A stretch of DNA of 64,000 nucleotides from contig NW_026262581.1 of assembly GCF_021869535.1 (NCBI RefSeq), positions 121,362,771 to 121,426,770 on the forward strand. The letters run 5' to 3'. Below the pieces are notes generated by a model. It saw only the letters and a program-made list of their open reading frames with translations, did not search any database and was not told where the DNA came from. Origin of the DNA: Mytilus californianus. Taxonomy: Eukaryota; Mollusca; Bivalvia; Mytilida; Mytilidae. A program made the translations under genes and the position numbers. Shown piece after piece: positions 38,201 to 50,200 of this stretch (positions within the stretch are counted from its first letter, which is position 1; each line of letters opens with the position of its first letter).

Positions 38201-41200
38201 AAAGAGATGATTTCGGCTTCCCAATTGTGAACTTTCCATTTATATGTAGCAACATTCCAGCAGCGCCTGCATACGGAGTATATATCTCCCAATTGATACG
38301 ATATTCCCGGGCTTGTATTTCCTATCATGATTTCCTTAATAGAGGATTGCTGCTCACAAGGAAGCTATTAAACCAAGAGTTCCAAATGGTGAAGTTGAAA
38401 TCATCCCTTCGTAAATTTGTTATTTTTAAATTTTTGTTCTGTCAGAGCGATATTTTTTATGACGAAATGCGTTATAAGCATTTAATAGTAATGATTACCT
38501 TTAATTTAATTTCTAAAAGGTTCATGCTTTATTTACTAATTGTGCCTCTGGTTTGCCCGGTGCATCCTGTCATTGTGGTGTAGCAGTTCGAAGCAGAAAT
38601 TCATTGTTTGTTCTAAGGACATGTGCAAGAATATCTCGTGACAATGTGTATTTACTTCAACAGCCTCACACTGAAATCCAAACATGTGATGAAAATGATC
38701 TGTCAATAGAACACAATGGCAACAATTACAAGGTGAGCAATACATATTTATAATATTATAATAGATATGGTGTCCGGCTGGATTTGCGTAATTTCCAGTG
38801 ATTTTGTAAATTTTTGTTCTCGGGATATGTCATAATAATGATGTAAAATTTCAATCAACAGATAAACAAGGGGAAGTCCATATTAAAGGCCTGTTTGCAA
38901 GTTTTGGTTCTTACCATTGTGTATGAGTTTCATAAAATTTGGATGAGAAAAACTTACGTTAGAGTGCAGAAACGAAAATGGGACGGAAGGAGGGACGGAA
39001 AGACGGACGGACGGACAGACGGACGGACGGACGGACGGAAGGACGGACGGAAGAACGGAAAGACGGAAGTACGGTCAAGAATAACACTTAATGCTCCCGT
39101 TGCGTACGGTGGGGGCATACAAAAGGCATGCAAAGAATTATGGCGCTATAGTCCCTTCCATAACGGACGTGTTACTTGAATATTATGATGTAATTGTATC
39201 ACAAATTTCAACAGATGATTTTCCTGCTTTTCAAGTTACAAGAAAATACATGCAGAAATCACTTAATAGAATTTTGCACCTTTATTTAAATTTTTGATAG
39301 GCATTATTACACTTCTTCGGTGTTATTTTCAAAAACAATCACAAAGCCTCAATTTCAAAATGTGAAATATGCATTAATATACCTTAAACTTAGAAAGGTT
39401 TTTGATGTGTACTTGTATTCTATGAATAATGATTCATGTACACAATAATTTTAGTTAACATGAAGTATTTTCAAAAATAATTTGCATGCTATCTTTTAGC
39501 ATGAAAACCTTTTAAATGCTTTCTATATATGTTTGAATTATTTTCCCAGGAAAGATCGCTGATTTGGTAAATAATGATTATTTCGATAAGCAAATCTGCT
39601 GAACCGAAAATTATGCTTTCTTTTTTTTTTTGTGCAGAATTGGATTCAAATTTAATTATATAAGAAAGATTTTTTTGAATTGGTATTATACGGGTTTTTA
39701 CCACTTGATCGGTACAGCTGACCTGCTGGTATCAGTCCCCGATGCCACCACTATACAGTAACTAGTGGTTCTATAATATCATGATTTATTTGATATATTT
39801 TGTAAATTTCCATGTCATAAAAAGTTCTTGTACTGAAATTTAAGGTTGTAACTCTCAGGTAAAGTTGACTGTAGATGGCTTTGGCTGTTCTGTTTGTGAC
39901 ATTTTTGTTGTTTACTTTTCAATTGTTTACATTTGTGGTTTTGCGAACTTTTAGTCTCACGCATAAATGATGAAGATTATTAAAGAAACGCGTATAGTGC
40001 TCACGGAAAAAGGTCTTAAATTTTTAACTACAATTCCTCGATTATAGCCAGTGTTTTGATACTGGAAAGAGTATAGTGCATACATTTTCTGCAAATTTAC
40101 AATTTAAAAATTATGTTTTTATACTCAGACTTGTTTTGACCCTAGATGATTTTTGCTGTTTTATGTATGACCTTTTGGCTTGTACTCCTCGTTGCTTGAA
40201 TTATTTTTTGGCTCATCAAACTTGTTATGACGAGCGTATATAATGAAGGATTATTCCAGACTTAGTGTTGTGCACTTGGAAATTGGTATGATACATTTTT
40301 CTGTTATAGGTTTAAGTGTCAAGTGCATACAGGTTTGTAAACAAAGTCTTTCAAATTTTGTCTTGTATATTACAGATTACTTTGCCAATTGGTACTGAAA
40401 TACAATTTACCGTTTCCTACTCCAAATTTATAACTCGAATTTCCATAAAACCTTCGATCTACGACATCAATGAATCAAGAGGACTATGTGGAGTTCTGAG
40501 TGTAACAAAAGATAACTCCGACGATCTCACACATCGTCAATTGGGACCAGTCACTAACATTAAAAGTTTTGGAGATTCTTGGAGGTATGTTTTATTCAAA
40601 AATCTTATCAATGATTTAATTGGGATAGATGCGTCTTACATCAATTTATCGCTTATGTTTATAATGTTCAAACCCCTCCTTTATTTTTGAAAAGTAGCAG
40701 GTAGTCTTGTTTTAACTTTGTTTGTTTTCAGAGAAGAGATAGTTTGTCTTTGCTTTTGTTTTTGAGGGAAGGCGAATTGATTTTGGTATTCTTTTTATTT
40801 TCGTGGCTAAGGTAGTTCAGATGTACCTAGTAGTTTCTTGTATTTTTTGTGGTAATTTTTTACAGTTGGTTTAACTATCAATTTTTTTATTTTTTATAAA
40901 AGATGGAATTGTTCCTTATTTTGTTGAAAAATAGGAAACACATTCTACGTATGGTAGAAAGCAAATCAAAATAAACTTTAATTAAATATCAAAATATCTG
41001 AATTAAAATTAAATGCAAGTAACATGGCAAAACACATTATCTTCACATTTCACAGCAGTAACATACCTTTGCCTTATCGTAATGCGTTTATATATCTAAA
41101 TTGATACGGTAGGCTCGTGCATATTCACACTTTATGGCCTTCATTAGGAGTGTGTGCTTCTTACACAAACCCTGCTCTAACAGAGTTTTAAGGAAGAACA

Positions 41201-44200
41201 ACTGATAACGACATCACATAAGTTTTACGGTCAGCATTACGAATTGATTGACCGATAGAATGTGCATGTGTCTGAACTCACTAGCAACATGTTTCGCGGT
41301 CTTACATCTTTATATACCAGCATAGTCGTCTGATATGTTAATTTTTAAGTCCATATATATGGACTATTGAATATTACTTACTCACAAAAAAAAATGCAAT
41401 AGAAAGTTTTCGTCAATGCACTTGCGATTAAAAATGAAATTTTTGTCGTAAATAATTTCACTTCAGTCAAGTGAATTAATCACGACTCGTAAATGATCGT
41501 TTCATTTCGTTCAGTTGAATTACAACAGGAAATAAATGCCGATTGTAACAGCAGTTTTGATTGGTGATCATACTTACATCACTTATAACAAGAACGCCGA
41601 CAAGTAGATTGCATTTTCACTAGTAAACCAATTTTGATCTGAAAGGGTCATGTTGATCTGGACAGCTCACCAAAGACTGAAAAATACATAATGTAACCAT
41701 GATAACAGTCTAAGAGTGTTTGGTGTTAGTGAAATCTAGATAAAGTCCAACTTCGACTGAGGGAAACATCTTTTGTAAGTCTTTGTACGTGTTTAAGAGT
41801 GATAGAGGCGTATACCTCACGTCTTCTTGTTTTCGTGTATAAACTTTGTGTTCCAGGGTTATATCAGTTTCCTGCAGTACTGACCCATCCATTTCAATCT
41901 CGATCAGTTTAAACATTCATGGTAGTTTTTGTTTTCCTTGGATAAATTTGTATTTACACCGTATTTTAACCATATTAGTTAATATAGGTTTTTGAAGTTC
42001 CTTAATGCTTGAACAATTTTTATTCACTACATTTTTGTGATGGTCAAAATATTTGGTGAAAAAATCAATGTAATTCAATTTACTAACACAATACATGATG
42101 TGCTTTTTAACTCATATGCGTAATGACAATCTTTCAGCAAAACAAATTTAAGGCGAGACGATAGTGATACTTTTATTTCACAACAAAATAAACAGATCAA
42201 TCAACACTGTGATATTGATATAACAACAATAAAACACAATTGCCTGTAAGCAGATACTTAATTATACCGTATCGAAGATTATTAGCCAATGTATAATAAT
42301 GTTTATGTTGAAACCATGTTTTACATTCGTTAGATTTCTATGTTGAATTTTCTGTACTGTTGTTTTTCTTTTCGTCGTTTTTCGTTTTTTACCATGGCAT
42401 TGTAAGTATGTTTTCGACTTCTAAGTTTTAATGTCACTTTTGTATCTTTCGCCTGTATAATAAATAACCTCAGCTACAGTCGTGCTACAACGATCGCACT
42501 CAAATTTAAAAAGAAGTTTGAGACGAAAAATATGTTATTACGACATTGGCCATTCATTGTTTGTTAGTGTGCGTGTTTTCGTTTTCTAGGGACAAGTTGC
42601 AAATTTAATTAAAACAACAATTAAACATTTTCAATAACATAGAAGAACAACTTTTTTTAAATCAATGTTGCTTTTATTTTATTTTTTACTAATTTTCGAA
42701 AGAAATTTTGTTTTCATTTCCTCTATGAAACAGGAAATTTAAAAACCAACAATTTATTTACGCCTCTCTTTCCTCTTCTTACAATATGAATTGTCAGTGC
42801 CTAATTTTTTTATATTATTGCAGAATTGATCCTATAGTCATGAAAGACGAACAACTTTTTGTGAACGAACCTTCTTTTCAAACACAAAGTATTGTCATTA
42901 TCGATACTCCGGAAAAAACATCTCAAACCAATGGCACTGCGCAATATTGTGTCTGTGACCAGGAGGCCAAACCGACTGATGATCTGGATCAGTTTTATAC
43001 AGTTCAGTGTAATTTGTCGGAAAGCACACAATATTGTTCATCGGATGACCAATCTACAAGCAATAAAGACAATTCTATAAAACCATTTGTCACGTCTTGT
43101 TATACTATTTCAAGGAAGAAGCGGTCTTTAACACATAGTATACATCGACGTAGCGTGTCCGATTCTGATGATGTTATCGACGTTCCGTCCCTCGAATACG
43201 ATAAAGATGCACTGAATACTTCTTTGAATACTACGGTAAATATATACTGTTAAAGGAAAAGATACTTACATGGAACACTAAAGAATGTTCGTCCTTGTGT
43301 TATGCAACACACAATGTGTTAAGATCTAATTCATCGCATCTCCTTAATCTTTCTAGACTCAGAACTTGACATATTGAACATACACCTGACGTTTCCTGAA
43401 AACCACTTGTTGACCTCTTGATATGTTTTGTGTTGTTGGTTTTGTCTCACAATTTATTTAAAGTTAGTTTGTTTACAGTGTAAAAGCTTGTGGCAAAAAA
43501 TAACCTACTCTACAAAAATGGAGCAATTGAATTTTTTTCATCTATGTATAGCATAGGTTATTTTCTTTTTCTTAAATATCAGTATAACAAGCTTTTAATG
43601 CAATTATCTCAATAACTAATGAAAACAAAACTGTATGCATTTGCACGTATATTTCAATTAAAATAGTTCACTAGTAGCGTGACATTTTATGACAGAAACA
43701 GTTCAATGATCTTTTATCTTATTCGGCGCCATGATTTCCAGTCGTCGAAAATGAGTCCCTTTGTAAGAAATGTGTAGCTTCTTGGTTTTCGATTTTAGAT
43801 CTACAACAACTACAACTACATTGTTACATCAATCATACCTTCATAGTGTCAAGAACTAGAATTTTTTTCAAAATCAATGTCTGATGCAATTGAAGTGTAT
43901 TTAAACATTATTTCTTCTAAGTGCAAGATAGAAAAAGGAAATGCAGTTTAAAACTATAGAATAGTATACCGGCGCAAGCTTTTAAAAAAACTCATCAAAG
44001 ATACCAAGTTTATAATTTGTTTGCCAGAAAAATTTACAGTTATTGGTTGTTAGATGTGAAATTATAAATCAAATAATTGTTTATAAAGATATAATAATCT
44101 ATGCTTTAGGGACTATTTTATCATGCATTTCCTTCATATTTCGAAAGGAACCAGAGTTCCAAAATGGTTGGACTCAGGAGGAAGCAAATAGAACCTGTAC

Positions 44201-47200
44201 TGAAAATATCCAGAATGCACTTCCAGCTGAATTACTTGCCAATGTGGCTGGGCTGACTAATGAGGACTATATCAAGTCCTGTATTGAGGATATTAAAGTA
44301 AGAAACAGTTTTTAGTGGACATACATATTCTATACATAGTCTGTACATTGATTTACTGAACGACAAGATACCGCACAATATCCGTTGTCGAGTACATATC
44401 CGTTCCGTTCAATACTTATTGTTAGTATTGCAGAGCAAATGACCGTACGGACGGCCGTACGGTGACATATTGTTGCTTAAATCTACGTGATTTTGACTCA
44501 AGCATACTACATCTCCTTCTTATATACGAGATAAACAACAGAGATTAGAAAACCCACAAATATGTGTGTTATTTTACTTATTTTAGAATATAAATTATTA
44601 TAAAAATCATAAATCAGTTGTCATGGCCATTGGAAATATATATAAACGAATATCAGTGAAATACGTCAATGAAACATCAATCTAACGCCACAAAACATGA
44701 CGTTGACAAGGTTTTTTTTTAATTTTGATTGTCCCTTTGGCATCTTCTGCCACTTTTCTTATATCTATTAATCATATCCGCGTGCACAATTTACAATAAG
44801 TATATAAGTATATACAGGCAATACAATTTTTAACAATTTTATTATGCTACGAAAATAAAAAAATCAATTTTGTGATTCATAAAATATATTATAGCATTTT
44901 GCTGATTTTAGCTAACTGCAGACACCACATTTGTACAGGACACAGTGGGAGCAATGCAGACTTACACTTTAATGGAAGTTTCTAGAAATGAAACTTTGGC
45001 TTTAACAGAAATTAACAATGGGTCTCAAAGCATTTTGGAATATGTAACCAGTTTACTATGTGCTAACAACTGCAGTGAAAATGGAAATTGCACATCAAGT
45101 ATTGTTGTTTAATTTAATAGAAATGTTTTTTTTTTCTTTTATTCATGTATGACTTTTATCAGTATCGTTGCACAAATCTATAGACTTGTACACATTTTTC
45201 CTGTTTGTATAATACCTTTAGTTCCAGACGATTGTTTCGGGTGGCAGTTCAGTCTTCGTGTCAAACAAAATTTCTGTTGACCTCGAATCCAGTCAAGAAC
45301 TATACTTCTTTACGTTATTAACATCTTTTTAAGTAGAAAATTTATTTTTACTGATTTATCTAATTTCGTAATGAAATCCATGTAATTTAATTATCGATAA
45401 TGTATTTAATAAGACTGAGAATGTGTTAAATCTATCTCATCATATTCTGTTCATTTCATATTTTTAAACGTCATCTTCATGTTTTAAAAAAAAAACAGAA
45501 ATTAAGAAAAATTATTGTTCATATTTTTCTACCTGTAGGCGTATGTTCGTGTTACGAGGGTTACATTGGAGATGACTGTTCAATATCAACTTCAGTTGCT
45601 CCTTCTAATATCAGCTTACCCTTAAATGGTTTATGTGGAACACGTACTAGAGCCTGTGCAAAGACAAATATAATTGGCACGTTCCCATCGCCAGATGTAT
45701 GGTGCAAGCGAAGACATTTCCAGGTTATATATATTCGTGTATTTCTAAGTAAATTTCCCGATCGGCAAATTATATGTTAGATATAACCATGAATTTTATA
45801 GCCAAGGGCTAAGGATGTAAAAATACTTGCGAGCTTCATGACAAAAAGGGTAAAAGAATTTCCTCGGGGAACAGGAGCCTTAATTTCTTAGTAATATCTT
45901 CATAAATAAGCTGCAACGTTTTGATGGAAAGTGAACGTTAACAATCGGATGTGTCGTATAGAATGCCAGACGCGCGTTTCCCCTACAACAAACTCATCAG
46001 TGACACTCGAATAAAAATGTTTAAAAGGCCAAATAAAGTATAATTGTCCTATCCAAAATAAAATACCAGTAAAATTGACCTGAAAGCGACCAGGACGGAC
46101 AAACCGGTGGGAAATTTATCTGTGTTTATGTAAATCTACATTATTTATTTAAAATGTTTTCCTACCTCATAACACCGTATGACAAATAATTGATTCATTG
46201 ACAAATAAGTCTTTAAAAAAAACTCAATAAGAAATCTTATAAACAACGTGTGAGCTCTTATAATCCTTTTAAATCTACAACATTCAAAGATCTTACTATA
46301 TACGTATGATCACAAAAAGTAAGGCTTGGCAGGATGCTTACTTCTGTATTCAAATTTTTGCAGAAAAACATACTATTTCTTTTGTCCATGTAGAAACTGT
46401 GCAAAATGGGGAAAACACTGTATACATTTCATACGTCCGATTCGCTTTTCTAGATTTACTTTCACCAGGAACGCTCAAAGCCAAACCATTGAGAGCCACA
46501 AATGTATAGTGAAGAGTTATACAATCACAAAGGACCAAAAATAATAGCCCAATCTATATAAGATCAGCTTTTCCTGAGGGAGATGGAACCATAGTTCCAT
46601 AATGATTTTTAAATCTATCAATGGAGATTTAAGAAAATTCGCAAATGAGACTAAACTAATGATAAGGTCGTTCACAAATAAAATCCCATTGTCTTCATTA
46701 GTACTTCCAATCCGCATTGGTAGTAACAACCTCTTTATTTTGTAGATATTGAACGATTCAATGGTATATACATCTAACGCAGATGTTGTAAAAGCTGAAT
46801 ACAGAAATGCTTTCATGGTATCCGTCGATTTACAATCATCCAGACGAAAACGGTCATTACCAGAAGTTTTAGACGCGGAAGGATATGAACTAAGTCTGTC
46901 CAATGATGGCATTCATTTTGGAGAATCTGTCAATATCATAATATATGATGAGGAGTGTAGTTCTTGTAATGCAACATCTGTCATATGTGTAGTTTTGGTG
47001 AATATACTTTTGAAAAAGCTTTATATGGATCATACATCGATCAGATAAATATGTATTAAGAAAAGTTTCACTTGAAAATTGTTATGTTTACAGGAAATAC
47101 ATTTTCCACTAAATGTGATAATTTTTAGTTTGCCTGAATTCTTTTTTTATGGGGATACCAAAATGCGTGTAGATACTTTTTAAAAGTAAAGCGGAAGCCA

Positions 47201-50200
47201 AGTCACCAGTGCTTCTATATTTCTGGTTTTTAAATGACCATATATCTTTCAGACTACACACTAACCACATCCCCACCAGCTAAGGCTTGTAAAATTGCTT
47301 TCGAGCCTGTAAAATTCTTCTCTTCAGGCCAACAGAATCCAACTAAAATTAACGTAAAAATTGCACTCTTTTCAAGTAAGTGCGACAATTCTTGCTAAAA
47401 GTCTACCAATTATCTGCAAGCGTGGCGATTATAATAACAGTAAACAACAAATGGGTTTCAATTGACACAATTTGAACAAGAGTTACTTCCCTTTTGTCGC
47501 CATGTTGGAGGTCTAGGTGCAAACATTCCTGATCAAATCAGCCAAATTCAACTTTTAATATTGACCGCTAGACTATAGAAAAAGCTTTTATCTGACCTAT
47601 TTAATTTCTTTCATCAGAATTAGTTGTACCACATGATTCAATTTGGTTAATCAAATAAGAAATTATTTACCCCTCAAAAACGGAGGCCAATGGAAATAAC
47701 TCAAACTCAAATTACATTCTATCGAAACATATTTATTAACTATCAATTCAGTCTAATGTGGTTAATTACAGTGTTAAGTTTTCACGATTGGATTAGTTCT
47801 TGGTACCTATGTATTTAAACAATAATAAAAATAACAATTTTTGTCATGAATATGAAATGCGGATTAAAAGAAGAATTAATTTTGAACAACTGAGATACAA
47901 TATACAAGTATGGCAGGTAGAAAAGGTGATAATCCAAAATTGTCAACCCGATATTCAACGCTTTTGTGGGGCCACAATTGTTTTAGTGTACCGAACTAAC
48001 AGTGGAAGGTCGCTTTGAACCATTGATAAAGCACTTACCTTACTGTAGTAATAGATTGTCAAAACATTTACCTTAGATAATTATTATGTATCTCGTATGT
48101 ACAACAAAGTTTGATTCTTTCTCTGAAAAATTGATGGCCCTGAAAAGTACCGTTTATGAAAGATATCATCGGCACTAGATCAATTTCAAAGCCTTGTTTC
48201 CTCGTCACTCGATTGGCTTCTTACCTGACTGTTGCCATTTTGTTTACATGTGTCTGTGGCGTCATTTTGATGGAAGATAACTCGTGTACAAATCAAGAAG
48301 CTCAAAAGGTTATTCACCGATGAATGATTGGGTTATTCGTAGCTGGGTGTAAATTTTTATGGCTATTTGTCCTTCCTTGCGATTTAAATAAAATTAACTG
48401 AATTATTCAATGAAACGTGATAACGTGTTACCTAAGAGAATTGTTTATCATATCTGTAAGGTACAATAATAGAATTCATTTGATAGAATAATTATGACAA
48501 CCCTTCTCATATCATAATCTCGATAATATAACAATTTTGTATGAATAGATAACATCTTTCACTAATAAGATTTTTTACTTTCTAAAACAACATTTCATAC
48601 ATCTAGGAATCATGTCCAGATATGACAACACAAATTACCGATGCTACAACTGAACGATCTTCAACAAAGCAGGAAACCACAACTGAACAGATAACTACTG
48701 CAGACAAAACTTCTACAGTGTCTGAACCAACAACGATGGAAGAGAAAACAACCACAATCCCAATAACAACAACTGAAGAGAAAACAACCACAGTCCCAAT
48801 AACAACAACTGAAGAGAAAACAACCACAATCCCAATAACAACAACTGAAGAGAAAACAACCACAATCCCAATAACAACAACTGAAGAGAAAACAACCACA
48901 GTCCCAATAACAACAACTGAAGAGAAAACAACGACAATCCCAATAACAACAACTGAAAAGAAAACAACAACTCATGAGAAAACAACAACTGAAGAGAACA
49001 CAAAAACAGTGGTTTTAACGACTACTGCAGAGAAAGCATCCATAGTTCCTATAACGACAACTGAAGAGACAACAACTACTGTCCCTATACAAACGACAAC
49101 AGAAGAGACAACAACCACTGTCCCTATACAAACGACAACAGAAAAGACAACAACCACTGTCCCTATACAAACGACAACAGAAGAAACAACTACCATTCCT
49201 GAAGTGCCGACAACGGAAGATAAACAAAGTATGGTCCCTAAACAACAGGAGAGGATCGTTTTTCTTTTTACTCTTTTTACGCATGTCCAGTCATATAACA
49301 GAAAGTGCTTTATATGGCATTCTTATTTCGTTTTCCTATAATTGCTAACATCTAAGTCATTTTGGTCTCTAAGTGGTAGTCGTTTCATTAGCAATCATAC
49401 CAAATCTCCTTATGTAATATAGCAATATTCTAATTGTACGTAATTGGTTACTCGTGTGTGACTGAGTCACAGTTAAACTTGCAACATTATTCGTATATTG
49501 TACCAGAGATCAAACTGGACATTTCTGTCGATTTGGAAACGTTATATGATTTTAATCGTTAAACGTTTGGTTTTTCAAAATGGTTTTCCTCCATCTTATC
49601 TAAATCGCAACATTTTTTAACGTGCCTTATATGTCCACTTCGATTGAAAAAAGTTCTGAATTTTCCTATTATAATCCAAATAATAATTTCGTGTCACGCA
49701 TATATGCTAGTGGGTATCATACTGTCACTATCTTTACACAGATTGCAAAACATTTATTTCATGCCATACTTTTTGTAACATAGGTGTTGTCTTTGACAAT
49801 ATTTTACACTTCGCTAAGGCTTAGTGTAAAAACAATTGTCAAATATAGTGCACACCGATGTTGAAATAGGTATAGATCATGACATAAATAATTTTAACTA
49901 TAGTAAAACAAATGATACGCAAACTCGAAAGGTACGACAATGACATAAATATTATTTCTATGTTAAATATAAGATTGTAAGGTGCCACCCAGTTTCAAAA
50001 TTACATTTAGATAATCTTAGTTCATCGATGGAGACAGAAAGAAAAAGCAAACAGACATTTTTTTATTTAACCGTAAATTTTATAATGTTATCGAAGGCCT
50101 TTTTGAATATTTATGTTTCCTTTCGTTTAAACGTTCGTGCGACACAGATTGTTATCAGTGCAGATAATCGAGTAATCGTACAACCCTATCGTTTGAAATA

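Noticed and set aside
38895-39179. ORF with DGRTDGRKDGR repeats.
   Set aside because: Produced by the (GACG)n microsatellite, without a start context or flanking coding sequence.
46749-47048. Extension of exon 16 to the ORF stop at 47048.
   Set aside because: Would end the protein before the stalk and membrane helix; a phase-matching donor exists at 46988 (or 46997).
47252-47400. Possible extra exon after a TTTCAG acceptor.
   Set aside because: No donor in a fitting phase and the adjoining exons already join in frame.
48622-49196. CRISPR-like array from regular 36-bp repeats.
   Set aside because: Units are directly adjacent without unique spacers and encode an in-frame Thr-rich peptide in a eukaryotic gene.
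48603-49284. Several long minus-strand ORFs (Val/Phe/Cys-rich repeats) opposite the stalk exon.
   Set aside because: They are reading-frame shadows of the 36/39-bp coding repeat on the plus strand; periodic sequence keeps all frames open.
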